Shown in pieces: positions 16,604-29,060 of a stretch of 64,000 bases of DNA. Source of the DNA: Brachyhypopomus gauderio (taxonomy: Eukaryota > Chordata > Actinopteri > Gymnotiformes > Hypopomidae); the NCBI RefSeq assembly GCF_052324685.1, contig NC_135212.1, positions 45,324,212 to 45,388,211 of the forward strand, given 5' to 3'. Each line of letters begins with the position of its first letter. Within the stretch, counting starts at the first letter, position 1. The position numbers and the translations under genes were made by a program. The notes below the pieces were generated by a model. It was not told the origin of the DNA. It saw nothing but the letters and a program-made list of their open reading frames with translations, and did not search any database.

Positions 16604-18250
16604 TTTATTCTCATTTTGCAAACTGGGGGAAGGCATCATTACATCACACAGAGGGTCAAACACAAATAGACAGCTGTTTGTTGCAGGGAGCGTGTACAAG
16701 GATATAAAGTCTGTGCAGGAGCACAACAGCCTAGCCAAAGTGGATGCTGAAAAGACGACAAACTGCATCAGAGGTGCAGTGCATGCAAAACCACAGGATC
16801 TCGTTCTATGGTCCAGACTACAATGCATTAGAAAGGTCACGGCAAAAACGTCAGTACTACGTGTTTTTCTTGATGTATGCGACAACGATCTATGGGCAAG
16901 ATCATACCTTTTAAGCGGACACAAGTCTGGCACTTCTCTGGTCTTCAAAAGATAGAACTCTTCACGCATCTTTGAGGTGCTACATCTTGAGGTGCTTTGC
17001 CAATTCCCTCACTATGATCTACTGTGGCCCAGTAACACCATTTCACCACGACTGAGGTCTAGCCGTGATGTGCAAGAGAATGCTGGGCTGGGGGGTGAAC
17101 TTCTGTAATCATGACCCTGAAAGCCAGGGGCAGGTTTCTTTACAGCCTTTACAGCTGCATAGTGGACACAGACGCTGCACACTTGCAAGACAGGAGACCA
17201 CCACTGACTCCGTACTATAAACAAGGACCAAACTGTACTACACTTTTCTCATTAAAACATACTTTAGGGCAAAGACACCAGAACAGAGAGTAATCAGAGT
17301 CATAAAAAGAGGCCAGCAAATTTTGCACTGCAAAGAAAAGAGAGCCCTTATATATTTCTTATCCAACCAACATATTTAATTGGGCTGAAACAACATAAAC
17401 AATGTTTGACTATACAACTTCTCATAAGGGCTAGGTAGTCCAAATCAATTACTGATCACTTTACTGGCTGAGGATTTCAATCACACCAGATCCATTCAAA
17501 ACCATTTAATGCACATTAAACATTAAAATAAAACTTTTCTATGCACAATATTTAAGTATGTACATTTATTTTTTGTTGCATCAGTGTCTCTTTTTCTTGA
17601 ATCATGTAAAGCAATTCATTGTGAATTCAGGTTGAAATTATGACTCCATTCATAATATTCAAAATATTTTAATGATTCAATGAATGTGGTGATATAAATG
17701 TTGAGATAACTGTCAAGACATAAGTGAACCAGGAGTAAAGAGACTAGCAAACAGGTTTGCAGAAGACGTAAATGTGCACTAACTCTAAAACAGCCTGTTC
17801 TGGAATGAGGTGTCAGTAGCTCTCAACCTACCTCAGCTTGCTGACCACCAGGTGAAGTGAGAAGCAGTGAGCACTCAAACCGGTGCTCCAAAAGTGTGTG
17901 CTGTCCTGCCGAGAAGCATGCTTGTACACACTCCCACGCACACACACACTCTCGCACGCACACTCTCGCACACTTGCGCCCTCTAGTTCCATTCCCACTG
18001 CTATCAGGAGTTTTCTCCCTCAGACAAGGAAGGGGTAGGGGGTAAGAAAAGAAAGTAGTGGGTAGTGGAGGAGGGAGCGAAACAGCAAACAACAACCTAA
18101 AGAAACAGGAGCTAGACTAACCCCGGTGCTTCAGAACCAAACCCTAGAACTTTTTTTCAATGCTCTGTGCATTTTGCTTACTTTAAAGCGTCCAGAGCTA
18201 CAGGAAAGAGAAATGCTTGTTCAGACTCTCACTGAGTCCACACAGGAGCT
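16604..18250 (-). other. ube2z: Probable ube2z 3' UTR
   Basis: Sequence downstream of the ube2z stop codon on the minus strand. AATAAA signals occur on the minus strand at 17565-17570 and 16604-16609, and either could end the transcript. The 133-codon minus open frame at 16568-16969 has no domain and is best read as chance inside or beyond this UTR. The end point is uncertain. A CA-rich patch (about 17930-17975) lies inside. Confidence 0.45.
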
Positions 18251-18427
18251 CTATGGCTGGGAGCTGCCCAGGCTGTCCGGATCTGTTCCGGACGAACTGG
18301 TGTCAGAATCAGAGTCCCCCTCGTTGTCTTCGGTCGGGCACTTCTCACGCAGCCGTCTGTGTGTAGCGGCAAGGCGGGTCAGGAGACCCTGGTAGTCAAA
18401 ACGGCCCCTCTTCTCCCCAAAAGGATC
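18251..18427 (-). CDS. ube2z: ube2z coding exon 7 (last)
   Basis: Acceptor ctctgcag; begins [16 protein letters not shown] and ends in an acidic serine-rich tail and a stop codon. 58 residues. Confidence 0.93.
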   Translation of the reverse strand, partial: DPFGEKRGRFDYQGLLTRLAATHRRLREKCPTEDNEGDSDSDTSSSGTDPDSLGSSQP

Positions 18428-20142
18428 CTGCAGAGAACCGAAAACAGTGCCTATGAATCTAATGTAAAAAAACTTACAAATTGTAGCACATTTACAGTGG
18501 TGAGCAGTGAGCCTTACTGAGCACAAGTTGCACAGTCTGTAATATGAGCCGTTACATTTTAAAAATTGGAATAAAGAAGCAATTCATTTTTATTTTTGTT
18601 ACACTTAAAAAAAAAGTATTCAGGCTTCTTTAAGTTGTAAAGCTCTATTTAATAGCAGCTAATGGGATTTCCATTACTCATTTACAGATTGCTCTGCCCG
18701 AAAATATTGAAGACAAACTCAAAGTTATTACTCAACAGAAAGGCTAAAGCACTGCAGTAGTTGTATTAGCTGCATTACTCAAAGTAGTGTAGAATTGTGA
18801 TAAATCTCTCATTGACTATTGAAGGCAAACAGTATTGTGTACTGAGGAACTGAATTCAGTGTCCTGAGTGGGAAGGATTCTACTTTATTGCGCAATACCC
18901 CAACAGGCTGAATATTCACTGCAGTTATCTTTATGTTTTCTTTTGTGTTGTTATTTACTAACACAAATGCAACCCCATTACGATTCCGAAGTAGTCAAGT
19001 TCATGCACGCACGCACGCGCACACACTCACACTCACCTGCATGTTTTGTCCTTGCAGATGCAGACGTTCCTTGCAAACTCCTTCATAAAAGTCATAATAC
19101 TCCAGGAAGGATTTTTCCATCACACTCCTAGAGAAAAGCAGAAAGTGTCTCGTTGCTTCTGTGAAACCAGCAGCAACAACTTGTTTGCCATATGAGACAA
19201 ACTGGCCGTCACAGGCATGCACGTGTAAACCACTGACAAACAGCATCATTACTTCTGCATATCACTAAAACACTTTAGAAAACCAACCACCCTCTCTATT
19301 ATTTTGGACTTCAACAAGAGCCCACGACTGCAGTGAAGCTAACTGCCCAGTTCTGGAAACGAAGCCTCCAGCGCACAGGTGGATCACGCACCACAGTGCC
19401 TCTGGACACGCCACCTTCCCCTCCAGCATGTCACACACGGCCACACGCATGGTCTCATGGCGGATGCACTCATTGTAGTTCTTGCTGTCACCCGGGTGCC
19501 TTTCCTGATACACACAAGAACAGATTTCAATTTCAAAATTAAGAGTCATGAACATCGGGCTTCCTGCTCTTAAGTATAACCAGGAAAGTGTGACAGAGCA
19601 AAGAAAAACGTATCCACACCAATGGCAGGAACACTAACATTACACGAGAAAGACTAAAAGTAATAGATTAGTTACATGTTGTTCAAATTAAACTTAATTA
19701 CTACAAATAACAAAAGCGAGGAAAAACACATCTTTCAGATTAAGAGTAAACCTTGCAAAAATCAGCAAGATGTGCTGGAGCAGGTTCATTACAGGCTTTG
19801 AACATCATAATCAAGGCTTTTGTACTCAAAGTGGAACATAACTGGAAATCAATGTCAATTCACCAGGATCAGATTTCCTTTCTCTGTTAAGGGCTTTATG
19901 ATATTGTTCAGGTATGGCGACATTTTTAAACTTCCCGTGTACCTGAATAAGAGAAGTAGAGCAGGCAGCCTGCAGCTTGGATTAACATAAGCAGGGGTAC
20001 TAATTACATTTACAGCCTTTGGCATGTGTTCTTACCCATAGCGACTTACATATTTGAATGTATTGAAACATATGTGCTGACAAGCACCCCCGCCCTCCCC
20101 ATCCCCTTCCAAAGCATCAGGAACGTGACAATTGTGTTAACT

Positions 20143-20174
<32 letters not shown>

Positions 20175-23100
20175 TCTTGGTATTGCTGTTGCATTGATCT
20201 TGTAAACAGCACAGTCCATTACCACTGTGTGAGTGAGGCATGGATACCTGCTCAAAGCCCGGCTCGTTGTGGTAAGGGTTCTCCGTCATCAGGGACTGGA
20301 TGGAGATGAGGACTGAAGAGATACTCTGAGCAGGGCTCCACGCTGGTCCGGTCCATGTGCTAAGGGTCAGACACAGCACAAGTTAGGTGTGCTGAAACCC
20401 TGTTTTCAGGAGTGGTGGTGTTTCTTAAAATAGTCAGTGTCATTCCTGAGTCACGGTATGTATGACACCTGTGTACCAGTGTTAATACATGTTAATACAT
20501 TATTGTCAAATACCGAAGCTCTCGTGCATTAATTTGTCCTGCTTGAATGTCAGTGTCGAACTGTTAACTATTAACTAGTCTTACATGGCACCTCACGCAG
20601 TGACAAACCGCAGTCAAATTTTAACTAATAAATGAATAGATGGAAATGCACTGGACTGTTAAAAGTTTATACCATCTTCAATGTTGATATTTTCACAATA
20701 AATTAAACCACCTGCTGGATGCTCCGTCTATGACACTTCCAGCAGGCTAGTGCAAGAGATCATACAACACAGCAAGCCAAAAATGTCTCCCACAGAAATA
20801 TAGCGCCTAGTCATTTTCAGTGCTGCTTTCTGACCACAACTCACACCACTTTCACATAATGGAGTAATCTCTGCCAACTCCCAGACCCATACTGAACGTC
20901 TCCATACTGTTCTAAAATGCGACTGGACTACTTTGCTATGTGGAACACCACTTACCCAAGAATGCTGAGGCACACTTTGCCGTTGCGGTAGAAGTTGGGG
21001 TTGAAGCGTACTGTGTTGTGGCCGGTGGTGATGAGTTTGACGCGTGGGGGGTGGATGGGGTAGTCAGGAGGACATCGAAACAGAAAGAGGAAAAAGCCCC
21101 CCTCGTAGGGTGTGTCGAAGGGGCCTGTGATGAGAGCGTGAATCTGTGTAGAAGGACACAGGAGGGTGAGCAGAGGGCCCATTACTGACCACATGAAGAA
21201 ACTTCTCAAAATTCCACAACACACATCTTTTCCCCAGAAATATACTTAATGGATGGTGGCGAACAAAAGTATGAATTCGGCCATCTTGCATGTGTTAAAT
21301 ACTACTATGAAAATAAGAATATTTGGATTAAAATCATATCTGAGGTTTATTCTCAAGCGGATATGCAGCATGCATCTGAGTAATTATTATAGTGCACTGA
21401 GACCAAACTTCTGCTCAGTTGGCTAAAGTACACGGTTTTATAATTTGAATTTATAATCTCATAAGGCTAAAAATACGTTATCTCAAATACCTTATTTAAA
21501 GATAGGGGCCTTGCTATTGCCCGTTAGGCTGTGATGCCTACTCTGTACTTCAGGCATAACCCGATTTCTGCATGGTGCAACAGTATTTCTTACTTCCATC
21601 ACAGACCACACCTCCAGAAATAATTTACACCTTTTTAAGATATAGAACTCATCCATGCAAAGCAAAATACTTAGGCTGTAGCAAATGTGTATTTTAATTT
21701 CTAAGTGCACCATAATAATAATTAATGATCATGCAAGCAACTTTTTCCAGTGCCCTCTTTTGTACTGCTGTAAAGTTCTTCTGAAAAGGTTTGCTGTTGC
21801 AGGGCCAATGGCTTTTCATACAGGCTTGCTTGTATTTCACTAGACAAACAAGCTATCACAAAACGAGTTATAAAGTCAAAATAACTCACAGCCAGTACTG
21901 TTGCCTAGATCACTCAAACAAGTTGCGGAAACACGGTTGGAGCTTCTTAAATACAATAACCTTTTATTCAAACCTTACCTTGGTCATATCGTGTGGATCA
22001 GGAACCACAAACATACCAGGGGGAGGTTCTTTATAGATGGACATAATGTCTCTGCACAGGAAGAACACCAGAAATGATTGAAATAAAGTAAACAAGAGGT
22101 AAATAATAATAATAAATATAAATATTGTATTGTAACTCCCTATGAGATCCATTCAAACTCTGTTCAGTGCTGCAATGTAAAGGCGTACGGATGTGCTGTG
22201 GTTTGTGCTGGCACTCTCTAAAGATGAGGCAGCCGGCTTTAAACGTGTGGGGGCATTTATTCATTCTCCCTTCCTCATTACAGATGCTGCAGGGAAGTCA
22301 ATACACTGGGAGACGGTTACAGCTAAAAAGTTCATAAAAATGGCTCTGCCACACCAAACTGTTAGGAAATATTTCAAGTGATTCTTCACATTTTGTTTGT
22401 ATACTGAACCAATAGACCTACACCTTGCTCCACCCCTCCCCTGAAACAGAGCAATGCATGAAATAGTTTTTGCGGTTACCACTCACATTTCTATGGTGTT
22501 GTGATGTCCTACCAAATTCTGAGGTGGTTTCCATGTGCAACCTTGTAATCAGTAAAGCACAAATGTGGCGTAATGTGATACGCTACAGTGTAAAACACTC
22601 TCCACCTGGTTCCTGCTAGTGCCAAACAAACCTGTAAATGCAACCTACCAACAGGCTGTAGAAAGGGTTATTTCCTCACTATATATTGGGCAAACAAGAG
22701 GCCAACAACAATCACTTATCATCATCTAGGCAAACAAACCACAGGAAGGCAGTTGGTTAGATCAGATGCAGCCAATTCTATCCAACAGTGACTCAAGTTA
22801 AAAACTACAATTTGATGGGGGGGGGGGGGGGGTGTAGCATCATAGCAGTGGAAACTTAAAAGCTTAACAAGCTGATCAGAAAGGCTGGGTAGGTCTTTGG
22901 CTGCCCGTCGGATGGTTTTGAGGTGGTGGTCGATAGGTGGTCACTTAATAAACTCACGGCTATCCTGGATAATATATCACACCCTCCTCAAGACCTTCTG
23001 GCCAGACAGAAGAGCACCTTCAGCAACAGACTCATACAGCTCGGGTGTAGCAAGGAAAGGTACACGAGATCGTTTGTACCAACGGAGTTCACACTGTACA

Positions 23101-24512
23101 ACACCTCTTCACGGTGCCGGGACATTATCAGACATGATTAGACACAGAACATTTCAGGCTAACTGAGCACCAGCTGGACATTATGTACTTTCCATTATCA
23201 TATCTCTGTACTGCCACTTTGTGAATACACAGCTGCACTGTTTATCCTGCAATAATATTTCTCTTGTATAAGTTTTCATTTTACACACAGTGGTGCTTAT
23301 TGTTATCATTATCATCATTATAATTATTAGAGTACTTTTTTCTCTGTATTTAGGCACATTCTGTATTTTATTATTGTTCTTTATATCGTATTATGTTCTT
23401 TATATTTTATCATTGTTTCTACTGTACCTGGGTTGATGCAATACGTGAATTTCCCTCTGGGATTAATAAAATTATCTATCTAATTGAATACGTGCACATT
23501 TCACATATAAGACAGGTATAGTTACCTAGTAAAGTGGATGTAAATACACTGTTTTGTAAGATGCAACTTAAGATCACAAGTTACACACACGTTACTGTGA
23601 ATGTGGAGTAGATGTCACCCAGTGCTGTTAGGACTGGAGCGGTATGCAGGTTGATCTACTGCACGCTAAAATCTGCCGAGAGTAACGAGCCCATATATCG
23701 CTTATTTGGACCCAGCGCGACATGAGATCATCTAGCTAGGCAGCAGTTCTGGTGGTGCAGGTCCACTAGGGTCCACTTACGGTATTTCTCGGGCGGGTTG
23801 TGAAATCTGGCCACAGCTCGCACATTACGCCACTGTGGTTCGCCGCTAAACTGGTAGCACGTAGTCGCCCCACATCTAATGTTCCTCAACAAACGTTACT
23901 AAACGTTAAATGTTAATAAACGTTGGTCGTTTTCCGGGGGTAAATATCGACTAGTTCGCTAAATAACTTCACAGTGACCCGCCTGCTAACGTTAGCTAGC
24001 CTGGCTACCAGAAACTTCACGTCGCTTCACTGTGGAAGCGGCAACAGTTTCACATAAACCCCCCCAAACACCGCGGAGTAACTCCACGTTCAGCCCGGAC
24101 CCGGCACGCCCGCGGCGGCGGCGCCTCGCCTCTTTATCCGGAGGATGCACTGCTGCGACGCCTTCTCGTTGTCCCAGTCGGTGCTCAGCGTGGGGTCCCA
24201 GGACGTGGCGTGGATCTGGGACAGGAGGCCCGCTCCGGCCAGGCTCGGGGGAGCCCCGGTCACCCCCAGCCCGACGCTCGGGGCTACGGTGGCCGTCGCC
24301 GGGACGCTGGAGCTCAGCACGCCGACGCCGAGTCCGCCGCCCACGACCGCGGTGATGTTGTGGGCCATCATGGGGGCCACCACGGCCGTGGGAGGCGACG
24401 AGGCCGAGTGGCCCGGCAGGGAGTTACTCCCTAAACTCGGTAACAACTGCGCCGCGTCTCCTTGGTCGGTCCCGGCGGCTCCGTTGGCTCCCTCCCCAGC
24501 GCTGTCAGCCAT
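18251..24512 (-). CDS. ube2z: ube2z, E2 ubiquitin/FAT10-conjugating enzyme (USE1)
   Basis: Class IV E2 enzyme charged by UBA6 with ubiquitin or, in mammals, FAT10 (family knowledge). Seven coding exons on the minus strand: 24512-24130, 22051-21979, 21143-20956, 20359-20248, 19504-19392, 19127-19037, 18427-18251, with matching phases and 378 codons before the stop (human about 354 aa). Residues 1-100 are a low-complexity Ala/Gly/Ser/Val N-terminal extension as in UBE2Z; then [10 protein letters not shown] and the UBC fold, with RFNPN...[12 protein letters not shown] placing the catalytic Cys near residue 210. The acidic Asp/Ser tail ([10 protein letters not shown]) is also typical. The start is the first Met (MADSAGE) in a CpG-rich exon. 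Intron 1 appears to use a GC donor. Between igf2bp1 and atp5mc1, as in other vertebrates apart from missing neighbours. Confidence 0.95.
19037..19127 (-). CDS. ube2z: ube2z coding exon 6
   Basis: Acceptor ttctctag, donor CAG|gtgagt. Encodes [20 protein letters not shown] then [10 protein letters not shown], helix of the C-terminal extension of the UBC fold in UBE2Z. Confidence 0.93.
19392..19504 (-). CDS. ube2z: ube2z coding exon 5
   Basis: Acceptor tgtatcag; encodes [20 protein letters not shown] and on to CPEAL, ending CTG TG|gtgcgt so that a Trp codon is split with exon 6. Human has Arg-Gly at this junction, so the exact donor is a little less sure than the others. Confidence 0.88.
20007..20053 (+). 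repeat. Fragment of a dispersed teleost repeat
   Basis: The phrase catttacagcctttggcatg...ttacccatagcgacttaca resembles an interspersed motif common in fish genomes (cattt-ggcaga-cgc...tta-tcca-gagcgactta). It sits in ube2z intron 4. Family assignment is from memory and was not searched. Confidence 0.45.
20143..20172 (+). repeat. Homopolymer G30
   Basis: Thirty consecutive G on the plus strand, so C30 in the ube2z pre-mRNA, starting 75 bases after the donor of exon 4. Exact length may be unreliable in an assembly. Confidence 0.95.
20248..20359 (-). CDS. ube2z: ube2z coding exon 4
   Basis: Acceptor cccttag, donor CAG|gtatcc. Encodes [20 protein letters not shown] then [17 protein letters not shown], the segment just after the active-site Cys, practically identical to human. 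Confidence 0.95.
20956..21143 (-). CDS. ube2z: ube2z coding exon 3 (active site)
   Basis: Acceptor tctacacag, donor GG|gtaagt. Holds most of the UBC beta-sheet ([29 protein letters not shown]) and the active site [10 protein letters not shown]. Confidence 0.96.
21979..22051 (-). CDS. ube2z: ube2z coding exon 2
   Basis: A 73-nt exon: split Arg then [20 protein letters not shown] and DMTK; acceptor ctgtgcag, donor AAG|gtaagg. It needs two bases from exon 1 (AG), which is what points to the GC donor there. Confidence 0.93.
22817..22832 (+). repeat. Homopolymer G16
   Basis: Sixteen consecutive G in ube2z intron 1, close to the 5' border of the LINE fragment. Confidence 0.9.
22862..23482 (+). 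mobile_element. 3' end of a degraded LINE (non-LTR retrotransposon)
   Basis: Read on the plus strand, the sequence encodes the C-terminal tail of a fish non-LTR reverse transcriptase: LNKLIRKAG, then an in-frame TAG, then [41 protein letters not shown] and [11 protein letters not shown] 3' UTR follows and ends ttccctctgggattaataaaattatctatct, the typical tail of L2/Rex1-like fish LINEs with an (ATCT) end. It is 5'-truncated and dead. It lies in ube2z intron 1, antisense to the gene. Family name within the LINEs is not resolved. Confidence 0.8.
23880..24130 (-). other. ube2z intron 1, exon-proximal part
   Basis: GC content rises towards exon 1. Holds three spaced AAACGTT motifs (about 23889-23926) and the inferred GC splice donor at 24129-24128. 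No other gene is seen. Confidence 0.5.
24130..24512 (-). CDS. ube2z: ube2z coding exon 1
   Basis: [19 protein letters not shown] through a low-complexity Ala/Gly/Val/Ser region to [20 protein letters not shown] and RIK plus AG of a split Arg. The next bases are gcgagg, so the donor is GC rather than GT. CpG-rich, probably within the gene's CpG island; the long plus-strand frames over it are shadows. Confidence 0.92.
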
Positions 24513-26378
24513 CGTCGCCGTGTTCGTGGTGGGGGGCCCCGGACTGACTCGGTTCGAGGTGTCGGTTCAGATTCTTCAACTTTCCGCGTCTCTGCTCGGG
24601 AACCTGGTGTTCGTTACAGCGCGGAGGGACGAAGAGAAACTACGCCTACGGCATCGTCCCTGCTTTCTTTTTCACTCTGAAACATAACGTCTTGATTTTT
24701 ATTTTTTTCCCCCTCGCCACCTGAATTACTAATGCGACCAAACAATCGATTTAACGTAAGGTGCCTCCACAATATAAAAGAGGAAAAATTACACCATTAA
24801 AAAAAAATCACCTACTCCAACGTCGTTCCCTTCTCAGCTTTGGTTAGTCGTTTCAATACCGTGTTATTTCTTTCAACTACTTCCTTCTAGGGTAAGAGGG
24901 GGGAAAAAATAGCGCCATCTACTGACACACTCCTGAAACGAAACTGAAACGGTAGGAAACCGATACTTTAGAAATAGAATAGTGTGAACAACAATAATAA
25001 AACATATACAAGTTGACTAATTTAAATAATAACTTGAAAAACTCAAAGCCTTGTACCGATCGTCAATTAGTTTTCTTTTTCTAATAATTAAAAAAAAAAT
25101 ACGAGAAATGACCCATTTACGTATTTTAAATTATAGAAATATTATTCAATTAAGGAAAACACGCAGTTTTCTACAACGGGATTAAACAAAAAAAGGAACA
25201 TAAAATACAAACGAAAATATACATAAATCTAAAGACAGATTTTTTTTCCATTTCTGGGCCTTAAATTTGAGTGAGATCCGTTTTTAATGCCAAAACAATA
25301 CATTTTGAAATAGATGATATAGTTCTGCTGGTAGTTTCCAAATGAGGGTATTTGACCCATTTCATGATTGTATTAAAACTATGGTGAAGAATGGAGCAAC
25401 ATGCTGATATCTCTATGCACAATGGGGCATGGATGTGCATACGTGGTGTTCTGAGGCCAAGAAAGGACGTTTTGTTCAGATTATGGCTCGAGAAGAAACT
25501 ATACAAGAAACCAGCAGCAAATTAGAGCTTGCAATAGACCAATTAGTCAACCAACTTAATGAAAAATTATTGATCCATTTAGCCTATGCTTATAATACAA
25601 GTGCTTTCTTCTTTGACAAACCCCCAAAATAAAAGCCTTTAATAATCTGGTGATGTTTGCGTAGGGAATCATGACCAGAGTCGATCCTATAACATGTAAT
25701 GACTTCAGTTCAGCTTGAAACTGCAGCAGACCGTTTATGTGACACCCATCAACTTCCTGATTGGTATGAAGGAATATATCAATATACTAAAATCTAAGCA
25801 CATGTATTTGTAGTCCATATATTTGATATAATAAAAAATAAGAAAAATGAAATCTACATTATGTAGTGCTTTGATATCAACTCAAAATTGTACATAAAAA
25901 CATGTGAAAGCAGTGAGGTCTAGTTTGCCACAGGGTGGTGCTGGCCTGACCAAAGCCAAGGCTACAATGTCCCAATACTTTTGCCCATACTCCCTTTTAA
26001 AACATTTGCATGTGAATAAGGAGAGATCATCATTATAAAGATGAAGTTGTGTCTGCAAATAAGAAACTACAATTACAGTTAACAGCACAGTAGTTACATT
26101 ATATATATTAATTGTAGTGACTGCTGAACCTGAAAGGATTCAGGAAGAGTAGTCCAATAAAAACCTGTGCCCCTTTGACAACCTTACCTCCTGCACTCAA
26201 TACATTTGAAAAGGCTATAGAGTTTAAAGTTTATGAAGTTATGTAAAATGAGGTTATTAGGTTAATGATTATAATACCATGTCATACTACCTCTTTAGCA
26301 TGTGTAAGGCACAGTTATATAAACACCAACCATTATGCCAGTATAAAGAGAGTCAAAAATGTGGATAGTTCTCAACCA
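24513..26378. other. ube2z 5' flank and ube2z-atp5mc1 spacer
   Basis: The first 200 bases or so are CpG-rich and should hold the ube2z 5' UTR and promoter. From about 24900 to 26378 the sequence is AT-rich and no gene is recognisable. The 67-codon plus frame at 25429 has no supporting features. A CTCF-like motif is listed separately. Confidence 0.65.
24913..24925 (-). promoter_or_regulatory. CTCF-like motif upstream of ube2z
   Basis: Minus-strand TCAGTAGATGGCG matches the CTCF core CCASYAGRKGGCR at 12 of 13 positions. It lies about 400 bases upstream of the ube2z start codon. Motif match only; occupancy unknown. Confidence 0.4.
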
Positions 26379-26384
26379 TTTATT
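26379..26384 (-). terminator. atp5mc1: atp5mc1 polyadenylation signal
   Basis: AATAAA on the minus strand 193 bases downstream of the atp5mc1 stop codon, the first such signal after the gene. Confidence 0.7.
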
Positions 26385-26576
26385 CAGACAGACTGTCCAA
26401 ACTGTAGTGAGATTTTACATAAAACTTCAAGGGGGAATAAAGATACAGAGGAACATATAAAGACGTTTCTAGTCGTTTGCTGGAACGGTAATGCCACGGC
26501 CCGGTGAGCTGCGCGTCCGATCCCTGAACGCAGGGAGGTGACTGAGGAAGGGGGACGAGGAGGCCAGGCATACAGA

Positions 26577-27855
<1,279 letters not shown>

Positions 27856-29003
27856 GCTTGAAGCCTGCAGAGATGAGAAGAGTGGTTTAAAACAGTCAGA
27901 CAAACCCCTATACAAAAATCCCTCTGCCACAACTCTTCAATTACTCAAAGTAAGCAGACCATTTAAAAAAAAATGGTAACGGTCACTTGATTGGGAGTTT
28001 GAAAGTCAGAGGGACTGCAGAGGCTATGCAGTGATAACTATATCAAAGCCTCAATGTTAAAGACTAAGAAAAAGTGGGGGCATAGAGGCACTTCTTGCAA
28101 GTTGTGCAGCTTCTGTATTTCTGGTACTGTATTTATGCCAACAAGTTTCCATCTTGAAGCATTTATTTTGAGCCCAAACTTTGTATCCCAATCCCAAGTG
28201 TTACATTCTTGAATAACTACTGTGCTTGCAGGTGATGTAGTTACAGTATAGCCACGTGTCCTAAACGCCAAAAGACAAAATTAACAGTCAGATAAAACGC
28301 AGACGGCGCCTTAGAAGTTGGTGGTCCGACTCAAGTAGTGGTCAGACTCCACGACATTCAAGCGGCCGAAGGAATCTTAAAAATCACCGTTAGCGACGAG
28401 TGAAGGTCACCAGTATCCAATTCGTTTTTCATTTGAGATCCAGACGCTGTCCACAATGTTTCACAAAACAACTAATAACCGAATCAACTTCCCAAATAAT
28501 TAAAATAGTCGTGTGACCATCTTAAAACACTATTGTAGACAGCTGGCCACCTTCTAAAACGCCTAGGCTGTCTACATTACTAGGCCTCTAGAGCAGCTAG
28601 CCACTGTCAGACATTTTGCAGGCGTCAGATGAGACGTTAAGAGAGACGGCCAGGCTAGCGGGTCGAGACTAAAACACTTGTGTGTTTCTCCCGACATTTA
28701 GAGACACCTCGAATTAAACGACTGAACATCATTTAACTGGCGTTCGCGTCAATGACTTTAGCAGCAGCCCAGCTAGCTAGGTTAGCCATCCTGCTAATCT
28801 CTCTTCAATGAATGGCCGCCTTTGCCAAACAGCAGAATTTGTTGAGGACAGCCGTCAGACAAACACGCTGATAATGATTTAACTATTTAAAAAAAATGTC
28901 GCCCACACAAACCCCTCTGACTCACCTATTTGATATATAAAGTCCCGGGAAACTTGGGGACGAGCTTGAAGCGACCGTTCAATGTACACCGTGTAAAACT
29001 CAC

Positions 29004-29060
29004 CTTGTCATTTATAAGCAGGGGAGCTACGTCCTCGAGAGCAATTGGGCAGCGGCACGG
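29004..29060 (-). other. atp5mc1: Probable non-coding exon 1 and promoter of atp5mc1
   Basis: A strong donor AAG|gtgagt (last exon base 29004) lies upstream of the first coding exon in a GC-richer block. CCAAT/ATTGG boxes occur near 29043, 29076, 29108 and 29199, as is common for nuclear mitochondrial genes. Transcript start is not defined by the sequence. Confidence 0.5.

Noticed and set aside
16568-16969. Overlapping frames of 133 (minus) and 87 (plus) codons
   Set aside because: No recognisable family, no splice partners, and position within or after the ube2z 3' UTR.
22862-23482. A cellular gene fragment in ube2z intron 1
   Set aside because: The peptide and the ATCT tail fit the 3' end of a fish LINE.
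24032-24687. Long plus-strand open frames (up to 180 codons) at 24 kb
   Set aside because: They are antisense shadows of the GC-rich ube2z exon 1 and have no domain or codon logic of their own.
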